Shown: positions 1-9,508, counted from the first letter of the stretch. The stretch: 64,000 bases of DNA from Phellopilus nigrolimitatus (GCA_021029095.1 JAJOHG010000067.1:81440-145439), one strand, 5' to 3'. A program made the numbers and translations. The notes: generated from the letters alone by a model not told the origin.

Positions 1-300
1 CAAAAGCGGAAGCGGAAAGTGAGGCGGATGGGACAGGCGTCGACGTAGAGCCCGGCGGTGTGCCACTGACTGTGCCGGAAGATGCGCTGGTCACATGTAG
101 ACCCGCTGCTTGACGCGCCTAATGTGCTCGAGCTCGTTATGGCCGTCGATGTCGATGAAGAGACCGTGCTCGACGTGCTCGAAAACCGAGATCACGTGGT
201 CGCGCAATGTGAGCCGAGCTAGTACTGATAGTAGTAGTACTGCATGGGGCACTGCTGTCAAAGACCTAGATAAGACCTATGCAGGAGGCCTGGGATGATA
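1..300 (-). pseudogene. Relic of the serine-rich membrane-protein gene (copy R1, cut by window edge)
   Basis: On the minus strand this stretch resembles the serine-rich coding part of the near-complete gene at 19479-22282: runs of short Ser/Thr codons interrupted by stops, with no usable frame. The same string about GAGATCACGTGGTCGCG near 190-210 recurs in relics at 3920, 11460 and, inverted, 26180. As in the other units it lies just 3' of an F-box gene (486-1643) in the same orientation. It continues beyond base 1, so its full length is unknown. Confidence 0.55.
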
Positions 301-485
301 TAACAGTTGAGCAGATCAATGCTCATGTACCAAAGGCTCTTTGTTAGATTATTGATAAAGAGGATGGAATGATTCAATTTTAATCTAGCAATGTACATGT
401 ATATGTAAAAATCAACAATGAAAATATGCTTTGTGTGTGTTGCAGAGGACTGTGTTTAGGCAACGTCGATCGCTAACGTGGTTCG

Positions 486-1643
486 TCAATTTCTAAACCC
501 GCCCGTATTCTCTATAGTGAAGGAGATTCTTCTTCGGCTGCAGATTTCTTCAAGCGACTCCAACGCTGCTGGGAACGCGTCAATCAGCTCTGGATCGAGG
601 AACGAAACGGGCGATAAAACATCAAGAAATTTGAGTTCCGGAAGGAAGTCGCCTGATCCTGTCCCCGCCTTGAATAAGTTCACCAGCTGTTCGACCTGCT
701 GGGGGTGCACATAATAGATCAGCTCTTCCAGAGAATTCATAGTCTCCAAGAATCTCGGATGCACGTCGGTCCCGCTGCAGATGAGATAGCGAAGGTTTCG
801 TAAAGGTGGGAAGTACCGGATGTCGTGGATCTGTTTCTTCAGGATATCCAAATTCAAGCGGATGAGAGTCTCCGACCACGTATGCAGGCATGCGATATCA
901 ACGGAACCATTGTGTGTTGCGATATCAACTTCTTCGACAGACGGCGCCATCTTCGCAAAGATGCACGCTATGTTGAGACCCTGCACCTTAACGCGACGCA
1001 GCGCCAGACAACGTACAGGTGTCTCAGGTGGGAAATCAAATGGATATTCGAGAGCGATCCCGTTTACGAGCGAAAACTCCTCGAGGTCCGGCCAGTTCTC
1101 CAACAACGCCAGCGTCTTTTCCGGAGAGCAAAGCATGTCAATCTTCCGTATCCAGTTATGACAATTTTCCGAATAGAGGCGAAAATGCTTCAGCGACCGC
1201 TCGGCCAACGCGTGCCTTAAACTTTCTACTAAGGTCGTGTCGAGTGTCTGCCAATCTTCGCCCAACCGACTGATACTGAGGTGCGTAAGGTTCGAGGATA
1301 GGGAAATGATCTGCGTGATTGTACGAACGGACTCGTCCCATAAGCACTTGGACTCGAAAGTAAAGAAACACACGAGACCCGCAAGGCGGCTGTTCTGCGA
1401 AAGTGTAGCGCGAAGAAGCGCCGCAACATCTGCGCTATCCTCGCAACTTTCTGAGATATATATTGACCTATAGAGTTGGCGTTCTCCATACTCCTGCCAT
1501 CCCTTGCAGACGAGGAGAAGAGGGGCAAGATCGGAGCGGCGATGAGAATCGGGAAACGTGTACGGACCACCGAGATATAGCTGGATGATGTTCTCCGTTA
1601 TCTCGAACGGAAGCGGCGGTGTACGCGGCTCTGTGCTAGCCAT
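486..1643 (-). CDS. F-box / leucine-rich protein, subtelomeric family copy 1 (385 aa)
   Basis: Single-exon gene. Residues about 10-60 form an F-box-like region (PLPFEITENIIQLYLGG, then LAPLLLVCKGW), the usual layout of basidiomycete F-box proteins, which recruit substrates to SCF ubiquitin ligases through Skp1. The rest is a run of leucine-rich-like strands (LSSNLTHLSISRLG, WPDLEEFSL, PVRCLALRRVKVQGL, FPPLRNLRYL, NSLEELIYY). No signal peptide or membrane segment is visible. The start is fixed by a leader shared by all seven copies, GTTAGGCCATC directly before ATG. A TIR element (1721-2397) sits about 80 bp upstream and separates the gene from its conserved promoter. The family assignment is firm; the substrate is unknown. 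Confidence 0.85.
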   Translation of the reverse strand: MASTEPRTPPLPFEITENIIQLYLGGPYTFPDSHRRSDLAPLLLVCKGWQEYGERQLYRSIYISESCEDSADVAALLRATLSQNSRLAGLVCFFTFESKCLWDESVRTITQIISLSSNLTHLSISRLGEDWQTLDTTLVESLRHALAERSLKHFRLYSENCHNWIRKIDMLCSPEKTLALLENWPDLEEFSLVNGIALEYPFDFPPETPVRCLALRRVKVQGLNIACIFAKMAPSVEEVDIATHNGSVDIACLHTWSETLIRLNLDILKKQIHDIRYFPPLRNLRYLICSGTDVHPRFLETMNSLEELIYYVHPQQVEQLVNLFKAGTGSGDFLPELKFLDVLSPVSFLDPELIDAFPAALESLEEICSRRRISFTIENTGGFRN

Positions 1644-1720
1644 GATGGCCTAACTGGCGATATTTCGATATAATTAAGCACCACAAAAGTGTACTCGCTA
1701 GAGCATCAACAGGAGGACAC

Positions 1721-2397
1721 TAGGGCTCCGCACCGTACCGTATACGGATACGGCCGTATAACCCGACTTCGCATACGGGCACGGACCGTATAAAAACGTG
1801 CCGTATTTCAGGTTTTAGAGACAACTTACGGTACGGCACGTATAAAATACGGCCGTATACGGCATTACGGCACGTACGTATATCAAATTGACGCACCCTG
1901 TTGGATCGTCACTAAGGAAGCAGGGGAGCGTCGCAAACATCCAGACTACAAAGCAACAGGCCGACTCGAGCTACTTTGCTCCATTAACTTTTGAAATACC
2001 GTGCGTGCCTTTCCCTGTTTATTATTAGAATTTATTTTCTCTATGAATGCGGTTCTCGGTAGAGTCGGCAAGCACAGCGTTCGGGGCCGAACCATTTCAA
2101 GTAGATTACGTATTCTCCAATATTGGTTTGTCTACTAATTTTGGCAATAATATAGATACCAAATATGGTATAAAATGCTTAAAATGTATATTTATTTGCT
2201 TAAAACCCTAATATGTGTTCAATAATGCCGTATGCCGTATTTACGGCCGTATGCGACCGTATTCTACGGGTATAATACGGGTACGGACCGTACAATACGG
2301 TGCCGTATTTTTCTCAGGCTGTTGTCCATACGATACGGTCCGTAACCGTATACGGTACGGCCGCAAACCGTAATTACGGTTACGGTGCGGAGCCCTA
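1721..2397. mobile_element. Non-autonomous TIR element (hAT-like MITE), 677 bp, with target-site duplication
   Basis: The element starts TAGGGCTCCGCACCGTA and ends with the inverted form, TACGGTGCGGAGCCCTA after a few differing bases. Both ends are rich in repeated TACGG/CCGTA words over about 150 bp, while the middle is AT-rich and non-coding. GGAGGACAC occurs at 1712-1720 and again at 2398-2406. F-box paralogues elsewhere (for example 5501-5520) have one uninterrupted copy, so this is a target duplication of 7-9 bp depending on the exact ends. TAGGG ends and an 8-bp duplication would fit hAT elements; 9 bp would fit Mutator-like ones. No transposase is encoded. Confidence 0.85.
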
Positions 2398-2575
2398 GGA
2401 GGACACACCTGGGTTTCGAGAGAGGAGGTCACCGCGGGAGCCTCGTCCGAGTTTCTGCGTGACTAGGCGCTTTTCGTTTTGAAGGCACGGATCGCTCGCG
2501 GTTTCTGACGTAGACTGTCACAGTGTCAGATGACACGCGGCTGATTAGTCATTGTTACTCATGTTGCCTGCCGCT
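2398..2575 (-). promoter_or_regulatory. Class I F-box upstream region (copy 1)
   Basis: A block running from AGGAGGACACACCTGG to GATTAGTCATTGTTACTCATG, shared with the upstream regions of the F-box genes at 8348, 11754 and 13671. In the other copies the end reads TTAGTCATTGTGACTCATG, containing the TGACTCA palindrome bound by Gcn4/AP-1-type bZIP factors in fungi. In this copy the site is altered to TTACTCA. The TIR element 1721-2397 separates this block from its gene. A regulatory role is inferred from conservation and motif only. Confidence 0.45.
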
Positions 2576-3318
2576 CAGCGAAGCGGGTACAATTCTAGAA
2601 AATCTCGGAATAGCCAAGCCTGGACCACATCGTGCGATTCATATAGGGTCAGCTCAAAACTCTTTCGTCGTATTGCAGGAACGTTTTTTATCATATAACT
2701 GTGTCTTGTGGCGCGTATTATATAACGAAAGCGACCCTCTGAACAAATTGCACTACCAAGCGCAAGAAGTCGAGAGCGCTGCCTTCGTGGGACACGTATC
2801 GTCCACTGGGCTCGCCGCTCGTCCTTGGAATTTTTGACCAGTAGTGAGGAAGGTGGCAGATTACAAAAGATAGTCGGGCAGCCAGCATCCGAAAAACTAT
2901 CTCTTCGAAAATTTCATTCATTCGTATTATTCGCCGATACAATGCTTCATTGCATCCTTTCTCTTGATGACCGATATTTTAATTCACCTTCATTTTTTTT
3001 TCATGCAGTGGCTTCGGTTCAGGGCACTAGAAAGGGTTTATCGTCCCATAAACACCCAAGACAATCAAGTTCCTTGTACAATTTTACAATACAGACTTCT
3101 TGCGAGCACGATCTATTGTGAGAAAAACGCATGGATACCATTCAGTACGACAAAGGAGGAGAGGCGACACGAATTTAAGAAGAACGGAAACACTGATTTC
3201 AATTCTGATCAGTCCCAGTATTTTTCGCAATTGTAAATTACAATTGCGAAAGCAAATTTGAAAGGACACTGAGATTCGAGCACTACACAACAGAGCAAGA
3301 TCCAATTCAATCACGATA
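2576..3318. repeat. Duplicated non-coding segment, second copy at about 13225-13675
   Basis: No gene is supported. From about 2900 to 3318 this stretch aligns by eye with 13260-13675, including the strings GTGGCTTCGGTTCAGG, AACACCCAAGACAATCAAG and GAGAAAAACGCATGGATACCA. It holds a small palindrome, TTTTTCGCAATTGTAAATTACAATTGCGAAA, near 3222-3252. At 3319 the sequence passes into a serine-rich gene relic, whereas the sister segment at 13675 passes into the 3' end of an F-box gene, so the two duplicates have different partners. Confidence 0.6.
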
Positions 3319-4130
3319 TTCTTGACAGTCGTGGACGCATGCAATGGTCCCTCCGCCGTCTGCAGCAGGCATGCCCGCGGACGCGGGCCCTGTATCTTCC
3401 GGGTCGGCGGACGTCGACACAAACGAAGAGTAGCTTCAGTTAACCCCATCATCCCTGTCGGTTCCACTATCATCTCCGCTATCACCACCGCTGTCGCCGG
3501 GCGCGTCCTGGAACTGCAGTGCGCAGCCGTTCGCAGATTTGCAAGAGCTAACGACGGGCGACGGGGCAAAGCGCCATTGCCACCGCAGACGCGTCGGAGG
3601 ATGGTGGCGCCGCCATCGACTCAGGAGAGTTGGTGCTCGTAGAGGACTTTGAATCGGAAGCGCTGGATGGAGCGGGAGAGGCTGGGTCTGATGTGCCCGC
3701 GCTTGTGGTGGCTCTCAACAGGACCGAGTCGGATGTGCTGAGCTCGAGACGGCTGTCGATGGAGAGCCCGACACCGACACGAGTAACGAATTAGATAATA
3801 CCGTCAAAGAGGACGCCGACGAAGCAAGCTAAGAACCAAAACCTGATGTAGCGGAGGAAGCGTAGAGTCCGGTGGTGTTGCCGCCGGTTGTGCTGGAAGA
3901 TGTGCTGGACCGTGGACTCGAAAACCGAGATCACGTGGTCGCGGAATGCGAGCCATCGATTCTGCTGAAGTGTTTGCGCAACGAGATGCGTACTGCATGG
4001 GGTTCCGCATCAAAGCCATTCCCGTTCAACGAAAACACAATGCCAGGGCAGTCTCCGAGACCGGACGGATGAAAGGTCCTCGCCTCGGTGTTCGCTAACC
4101 CTCTGCATCAGTTATCTAAATTCTCGGTAC
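3319..4130 (-). pseudogene. Relic of the serine-rich membrane-protein gene (copy R2)
   Basis: Read on the minus strand it carries pieces of the serine-rich gene at 19479-22282 in the same order: the Gly/Asp-rich part, the stretch with TCAGACCCAGCCTCTCCCGC, and the string at 3920-3960 found in all relics. Stops and indels break every frame. It lies immediately 3' of the F-box gene at 4306-5436 in the same orientation, as do the other relics. It ends near a 33-A tract at 4137-4169. Confidence 0.65.
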
Positions 4131-4136
4131 AGTATG

Positions 4137-4169
<33 letters not shown>
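4137..4169. repeat. Poly(A) tract, 33 bp
   Basis: Uninterrupted A run on the plus strand, lying between the serine-rich relic and the 3' flank of the F-box gene. It may be a retrotransposition scar or a simple slippage tract. Similar A runs occur at 7973-7993 and 24199-24221, each near duplicated or element-related sequence. Confidence 0.9.
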
Positions 4170-4170
<1 letters not shown>

Positions 4171-4305
4171 ACACAATTGAGAGCTTCGTAACATATATAC
4201 ACAAATTGCGCGAAAATATTCTGAAGACATGGATTAATCGCAAATACGATTCTGAAAAGGACACCAAGACTTGAGCACTAAATCACGAAGCAGGATTCAA
4301 TTCAA

Positions 4306-5436
4306 CTAATGATATTCTTCATTGCCCTCTGCACTGAAGGAGATTCTTCTTCGAGTGCAAATTTCTTCAAGCGATTTTAGCACTACTCGCCAGGATTCCA
4401 CGTAGTCATCGCGTCGAAGGTATGGACGAAAACGAACCACTTTGAGTGCCGGAAGGAAATCGCCCGATCCTGCCCCTTCCCTGAAACAATTCACAAGCTG
4501 TTTGGCCTGCTCTGGAAGCATGCAGTAGACCAGTTCTTCCAAAGAATCCATGGACTCAAAGCATCTCGGATGCACGACAGGAGCTTCGCAGTAGAAATAG
4601 CGAAGTTTACGCAAAGGTGGGAAGTACCGGATCTCGCCGCTGTCTCCCTGCACGATATACAATGTCAAGCGGGTGAGAGTCTTCGACCAAGTATGCAGGC
4701 ATGCGAGGTCCTCCATATCCACGAGATTACCGTGTGTGATATCGGCGTCCTCGACAAACGGTGCCATCTTCGCTACGACGCATGCTATGTTGAGGTCCCT
4801 CACTTTAACGCGACGCAGATCCAGACAACGCACAGGCGTCTCAGTTGGGAATTCGAACGGATCTTGTGAATCGCTCTTGCAAAGGATCGAAACTCCCTCA
4901 AGGTCCGGCCAGTTTGCCATCAACGCTAGCGTCTCTTTCGGAGAGTAAAGCGGGTCGGACTGACTAAACCAGTGAAGCTGAAAATGCTTCAGCGACCGCT
5001 TGGTCAGCACGTGCCTTAAACGTTCTGCAACCCGAGAGTCGATGTGCTTTTGAAGACCATCCATGCAGAGGTGCGTGAGGTTCGAGGACAGGGATATTAT
5101 CTGCGTGATTGCACGAACGTGCTCGTCCCCAAAGCACTCCGTCTCAAAAATAAAGAAGCGCACGAGGTTCGCAAGACGGCTGTTTTGCAAGAGTGTCTCG
5201 CTAAGAAGCTTTACACCAACAGCTTCGCTATCATCGCTATCCTCTATAATTGATATTGACCTGTAAAGCTGGCGTTCTCCGTACTCATGCCATGCCTTGC
5301 AGACGAGGAGAAGAGGTGCGAGGTCGGGGGGGAAATGAGAATCGGGAAACGTGTAGGGACCACCGAGATATAGCTGGATGATGTTCTCCGTTATCTCGAA
5401 CGGAAGCGGCGGCGTACGCGGCTCTGTGCTAGGCAT
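4306..5436 (-). CDS. F-box / leucine-rich protein, subtelomeric family copy 2 (376 aa)
   Basis: Single-exon member of the family. The N-terminal F-box-like part is nearly identical to copy 1 (PLPFEITENIIQLYLGG; LAPLLLVCKAWHEYGE). The leucine-rich part is closest to the plus-strand copy at 24750: both share HGNLVDMEDLACLHTWS and MLPEQAKQLVN. These two also share the class II upstream region, so they appear to be sister duplicates in opposite orientation. The protein is shorter than its relatives because of small in-frame gaps in the repeats. The start follows the conserved leader, here read as MPSTEPRT. Confidence 0.85.
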   Translation of the reverse strand: MPSTEPRTPPLPFEITENIIQLYLGGPYTFPDSHFPPDLAPLLLVCKAWHEYGERQLYRSISIIEDSDDSEAVGVKLLSETLLQNSRLANLVRFFIFETECFGDEHVRAITQIISLSSNLTHLCMDGLQKHIDSRVAERLRHVLTKRSLKHFQLHWFSQSDPLYSPKETLALMANWPDLEGVSILCKSDSQDPFEFPTETPVRCLDLRRVKVRDLNIACVVAKMAPFVEDADITHGNLVDMEDLACLHTWSKTLTRLTLYIVQGDSGEIRYFPPLRKLRYFYCEAPVVHPRCFESMDSLEELVYCMLPEQAKQLVNCFREGAGSGDFLPALKVVRFRPYLRRDDYVESWRVVLKSLEEICTRRRISFSAEGNEEYH

Positions 5437-5800
5437 GATGGCCTAACTAAAGGCATTTCGGCAGTGTTATTCGCCGCAAGTATACTTGTTGAGCATCAAC
5501 AGGAGGACACACCTGGATTCCGAGACGAATACACCAGGAGGAAGTCCGTCTAAGTTCTATCGTATCATTCTCGTTTCATCACGTGATATGTAACTGAGTC
5601 AGCAACTCGCGACGCACCTCTCTTCACTTGAGTTCACTTCATGTGTTTCCAGCTTAAATTTTATTCTATTACTCCCTCCTTCCTTCAGCTCAACGAAAAG
5701 GCTCGGACCGCGCTGCCCGTCTTTCAAGACTGCTGCGAGCGAATGATTTGCTGCCATCATCAGGAAAAACCTCCTTTTTGAAAACTTGTGAAGCACTTGG
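5437..5800 (-). promoter_or_regulatory. Class II F-box upstream region (copy 2)
   Basis: Distinct from the class I regions beyond the AGGAGGACACACCTGG start. It shares with 16850-17110 and, inverted, 24530-24700 the order GAGACGAA, ACCAGGAGGAAGTCCGTC, CACGTGATATGTAACTGAGTCAGCAACTC and CAGCTCAACGAAAAGGCTCGG. It contains a CACGTG E-box next to a TGAGTCA bZIP palindrome. Function is inferred from conservation only. Confidence 0.45.
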
Positions 5801-5933
5801 AGTCCTTCGGAATCCCTATGAATTATTTGGAATGACTAAGAACTATCTGTAATACCTGAGATTGTCGGGCAGAAGTCTGGAAACAACAGATGATCGCCCA
5901 GCTTAATTAATTCTTATTTACAAAATGAATGTA

Positions 5934-6004
5934 TCTGCGCGGATCGAGCCCACGACCTTCATCACAACTTATACATGTACTTAACCACTAGACCAAAATG
6001 ACAT
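5934..6004 (-). other. tRNA-like sequence with A-box and B-box; possible tRNA-derived SINE head or dead tRNA
   Basis: On the minus strand TGGTCTAGTGGTTAAG matches a tRNA A-box, and GGTCGTGGGCTCGATCC about 30 bases later matches a B-box, with spacing close to a tRNA gene. The acceptor arms do not pair and the anticodon stem is weak, with A rather than T before the presumed anticodon. It is therefore not a normal tRNA. It lies just before the eIF3a pseudogene. A structure search would decide. Confidence 0.35.
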
Positions 6005-6135
6005 TTATTCTTGGTAAAATGTTATGTATAATATGGACGTATTGTACATTTGCCATTCCGACGAGTTTGATCCTAAGTTCGTGCGGACCGGCCCTAAACG
6101 ATGACCTGTGAGCTGGCATCTCGCAACTTTTCACT

Positions 6136-7440
6136 GTCGTGAATTGCTTCCATGATACGCCCCAGCAACACCTTGACACATGCCTCGCACAGCTCAACAT
6201 CTCCGTCGAGCTCGAGTTCTGGCAGGAGGCCTTCCACTCCGTTGAGGACATTCACAACCTTCTCAACATCGCGATGAAGTCTCCCCATCCGGCCATGATG
6301 GCCAATTACTACGAAAAGCTCACGCGCATGTTCCTGACGAGTGGGAACGCACTATTCCATGCTGCAGCGTGGGCGCGCTATTACTCGATAGCTCGGTCAG
6401 TGGGTGGCAAATCGGAGGAGGAACTCGGCAGGCTCGCTGGCCAGGTCCTCATTAGTGCACTCGCCGTACCTGTTGGACAGGAGTCGGAAGAGGACGAAGC
6501 AAAGGGCCGAACTGCGCGCTTGACTGCACTGGTTGGTTTGACAAAGACCCCGACTCGTACCAGACTCCTTAATGAAGCTGTACGTCCCTTTCAGTTCTTA
6601 ATATGATGTTCAAAGTTCTGACTTCTGCGACGTGAAGCTGTCGCGCAATATCCGTAAGCTTGCTCCACCCGTTGTTAAAAACCTCTACAATATTTTGGAA
6701 GTCACGTTTGATCCGCTTACTCTCTGCAGCTCCGTCGCCCCTCTTCTTAAGGAGCTTTCGTCTGACACGAACTATGCTTCTTATCTCCCGCTCTCCCTTG
6801 TGCGCTCCTCTTGTGCCTCTATGTGCAGCTTGTGCAGCTTACTCGACCATGCAGATTGCGCAGCTCCTTGACTTCGTTATGTCTATTGAGGGTTCCCTCG
6901 AAAGCGCGTACGGCCCTGGCCTGGTGAAGGCCTTCCTTATGAGCTGCGCGCGCCGCGGCGACATACGCATGCGCATCGACCACGCGTCGGGCAGCATTCG
7001 GCAGCACGGCCGCGGGCCTGACCACGCCCTCTGCGCTCGACAAGTCCATCCGGCCGTCTGTAGGTGAGCTCGTGCACACGCGCCTCAGCGGCATCGCAAC
7101 GTGCCTGCACAATTCACCCGAAGCTATCGCGCCGTCTGAGTCTGCACCCGCTGCCGCGGACAACATCGCGGCCCAGGAGACGTTCGCTCAGCTTGTCGCT
7201 GCCACAAACACGGAGCGTAAGGCACTACAAGTGCAGCGCGCGATCATCGTTCGCCGCCGGGAGCTTGTGTCCGAGCCGTCGGTGAGGAAGGAGAAGGAGG
7301 AGGCCAGCTGTCATGCGGAGGCCAGTAGGTGTGAGAAAGATGAGCAGGCAAAGCACTCGCTGGAGGATATTCGGCAGAAGGAGCAGGATCGCATTCGGCG
7401 CAATATCGATCGTGACAGCATACATAGATTAGTCGACTTT
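6136..7440 (+). pseudogene. eIF3a: eIF3a (translation initiation factor 3 subunit a) pseudogene, truncated and frameshifted
   Basis: The translation matches the well-known central part of eIF3a: HLDTCLAQLNISVELEFWQE, SVEDIHNLLNIA, MMANYYEKL, SGNALFHAAAW, then a fossil intron (about 6577-6634) and LYNILEVTFDPLTLCSSVAP. After that the frame changes (STMQIAQLLDFV) and changes again near 7020 (GELVHTRLSGIATCLHNS), ending in the charged helix RRRELVSE through QKEQDRIRRNIDRDS. The N-terminal about 200 residues and the long C-terminal coiled coil are missing. The kept intron argues for DNA-level duplication rather than retrocopying. A functional gene must exist elsewhere in the genome, because eIF3a is essential. 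Confidence 0.85.
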
Positions 7441-7714
7441 CTGTGTATCTAAACGTAACTAAGAAACAATGCATCTACATTTTATACATATAATCAACTG
7501 TCTGTAAAGCAGGGAAAGGAGCCCAAACAAGCAAATAAAATGTGTAGAATGTGTGAAAAGTTCAGAATAGAGCCGGTTGGAACGCCCTGGAATTCAATAG
7601 CATTTCTGGGACAGGAACAGGTATGAAATATTTTTTGGGATCCGTCAAAATAAAAATTTCCGGGATCCCGGGGATCCCGGCTATTTTTGGCGATTCCAGA
7701 CGGGAGGTTTTTCC
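7441..7714. other. Non-coding stretch after the eIF3a pseudogene
   Basis: No gene seen. It includes a short palindromic run, CCGGGATCCCGGGGATCCCGG (about 7659-7680), and repeated GGGATCC words. CGATTCCAGACGGGAGG (7691) and CGATTCTAGACAGGAAA (7731) look like an imperfect short tandem duplication. The last part resembles the sequence upstream of the AA8 gene near 17120. Confidence 0.5.
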
Positions 7715-7935
7715 TGATGATGTCCCCTGCCGATTCTAGACAGGAAAATAATCAGTACCTTACCGTATGCCCATGAAAACATAAATACGGACCATATTGA
7801 TAATGAACGTACCAGTATACGGTTTGCAAAAGGAAGTAAATACCAGTATAGGGTACGTTGCGGAGCCCTAATAACAGGCATGTATTAATGAGTTTATAGA
7901 CATCTGAATGAAAAATTGCACAATGTCAACGCATG
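7715..7935. mobile_element. Fragment of a TIR element plus flank, inverted relative to 24289-24520
   Basis: Aligns in inverted orientation with 24289-24520: CCCCTGCCGATT.TAGAC, AATAATCAGTACC, CCCATGAAAACATAA, ATTGATAATGAA, and an end GTTGCGGAGCCCTA that matches the terminal inverted repeat of the element at 1721-2397. The homology continues beyond that end into ACATCTGAATGAAAAAT, which is the 3' flank of the 160-residue gene at 23641. Only one terminus is visible, so the element is truncated. Confidence 0.6.
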
Positions 7936-8347
7936 CATTCGACATTGGATGACTTCCCGTTGATTCGAAATGAAAAAAAAAAAAAAAAAAAAATCAACTA
8001 AACTAAACTAAATCGGAAGCTTTATGTGACCGCGAGATGTTCCTCTTATTCCTGGGTTAAAACCGTAGGCCGGTCAAATAATTAAATGTACATATCCGAA
8101 TTTTCTAAAAATAGTTAAGATCTCCGTCCAAATCGGTATTTAGTTTCTCGCGCCACCTGCCACTCGCTGGCAACAGCCTCAGCATCAATTATTAAAGATT
8201 TCTGTCCAGTACGAAATAACACAATCGAGAGCTTCGTAACATACGTACATAGATTGCGCGAAAGTATTCTGAACACACGTGAATTAATCGCAAGCACGAT
8301 TTTCGAGGAAGACACCGAGTCTCGAGCACTAAACTACACAGCACGAT
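7936..8347. other. 3' flank of F-box copy 3
   Basis: No gene seen. A poly(A) run (7973-7993) is followed by an AACTAAACTAAACT repeat. From about 8200 (CCAGTACGAAATAACACAA) to 8347 the sequence resembles the 3' flanks of the F-box genes at 4306, 11754 and 24750, including GAGAGCTTCGTAACATA and the final ACGATTCAATTCAA. This shows that the duplication units include 3' flanking DNA. Confidence 0.55.
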
Positions 8348-9508
8348 TCAATTCAACCAACAATATCCTTCGTCATCGTATGTACTGAAGGAGATGCTTC
8401 TTCGAGTGCAGATTTCTTCAAGCGACTTCAACACTGCCCGCAAGGATTCATCCAAGAAGAAGTATGGACGAAAACGGAGCACTTTGAGTGCCGGAAGGAA
8501 GTCGCCAGATCCTGTCCCTAACCTGAAACAATTCACAATCTGTTTGACATGCTTTGCACGCACGCAATAAAACAGTTCCTCCAAAGAATCCATAGACTCC
8601 AAGCATCTCGGATGCACGTCAGGCCCTTCGCAGCAGAAATAGCGAAGTTTACGCAAAGGCGGGAAGTAGGGCATCTTGTCGCGTAGTTCCACCGCGAAAT
8701 GCAATTTCAAGCGAATCAGAGTCTCCGACCACGTATGCAGGCATACGAGGACATCCATACTCATGATAATTTCGCGGTTTTCGTGGATATCGACGTCCTC
8801 GACGAACGGCGCTATCTTCGCCAAGAAGCATGCTATGTCGAAGCCCTGCACCTGAACGCGACGCAGTGCCAGACAACGGGCAGGTGTCTCAGGTGGGATT
8901 TCAAACGGATTTCGGTGAGTGCTGTAGTCAATGAGCGAAAACTCCTCGAGGTCCGGCCAGTTCGCCAACAACGCCAAAGTCTCTTTCCGAGAGCAAAGTG
9001 TGTCGGTCCGAGTCCACTTGAAATAACCATTTGCTGAGTAAAGGCGAAAATACTTCAGTGATCGCTCGGCCAGTGCGTGCTTTAAGCTTTCTAATACCCG
9101 CCAGTTGATTCTCTGCCAACGATTTCCCAACCGACTAATACTGAGGTGTGTGAGATTCGAGGACAGGGAGATGATTTCCGTGATCGCGAATACGGTACGG
9201 ACGTCAAAGCGCGATGACTCAAAAGTAAAGAAGCGCACGAGGTTCGCAAGACGGCTGTTCTGCGAAAGTGTAGCGCAAAGAAGCGCCACAGCACCTCCGC
9301 TATGCTCTCTGTCATCTGAGATAAATATTGACCTATAGAGTTGGCGTTCTCCATATTCATGCCATCCCTTGCAGACGAGAAGAAGAGGCGCGAGGTCGGA
9401 GGGTCGATGAGAACGGGGAAACGTGTACGGACCACCGAGATATAACTGGATGATGTTCTCCGTTATCTCGACTGGAAGCGGCGGCGTACGCAATTTTGTA
9501 CTAGCCAT
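8348..9508 (-). CDS. F-box / leucine-rich protein, subtelomeric family copy 3 (386 aa)
   Basis: Single-exon family member with the usual N-terminal F-box-like segment (PLPVEITENIIQLYLGG; LAPLLLVCKGWHEYGERQLY). Leucine-rich-like strands follow, such as LTHLSISRLGNRWQ, WPDLEEFSL and CLALRRVQVQGFDIA. The N-terminus reads MASTKLRTPPL rather than the family MASTEPRT. The C-terminus has the family signature LKSLEEICTRRSISF. It has a class I upstream region. The frame is intact, which contrasts with the surrounding relics and suggests selection or recent origin. Confidence 0.85.
   Translation of the reverse strand: MASTKLRTPPLPVEITENIIQLYLGGPYTFPRSHRPSDLAPLLLVCKGWHEYGERQLYRSIFISDDREHSGGAVALLCATLSQNSRLANLVRFFTFESSRFDVRTVFAITEIISLSSNLTHLSISRLGNRWQRINWRVLESLKHALAERSLKYFRLYSANGYFKWTRTDTLCSRKETLALLANWPDLEEFSLIDYSTHRNPFEIPPETPARCLALRRVQVQGFDIACFLAKIAPFVEDVDIHENREIIMSMDVLVCLHTWSETLIRLKLHFAVELRDKMPYFPPLRKLRYFCCEGPDVHPRCLESMDSLEELFYCVRAKHVKQIVNCFRLGTGSGDFLPALKVLRFRPYFFLDESLRAVLKSLEEICTRRSISFSTYDDEGYCWLN

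Noticed and set aside
1721..2397. Possible CRISPR-like or satellite array because of repeated TACGG words
   Set aside because: The words are irregularly spaced, occur in both orientations and are confined between terminal inverted repeats with a target duplication, which fits a transposable element.
7659..7680. GGGATCCCGGGGATCCCGG as a terminator hairpin
   Set aside because: This is a eukaryotic nuclear sequence; intrinsic bacterial-type terminators do not apply, and the palindrome is very short.
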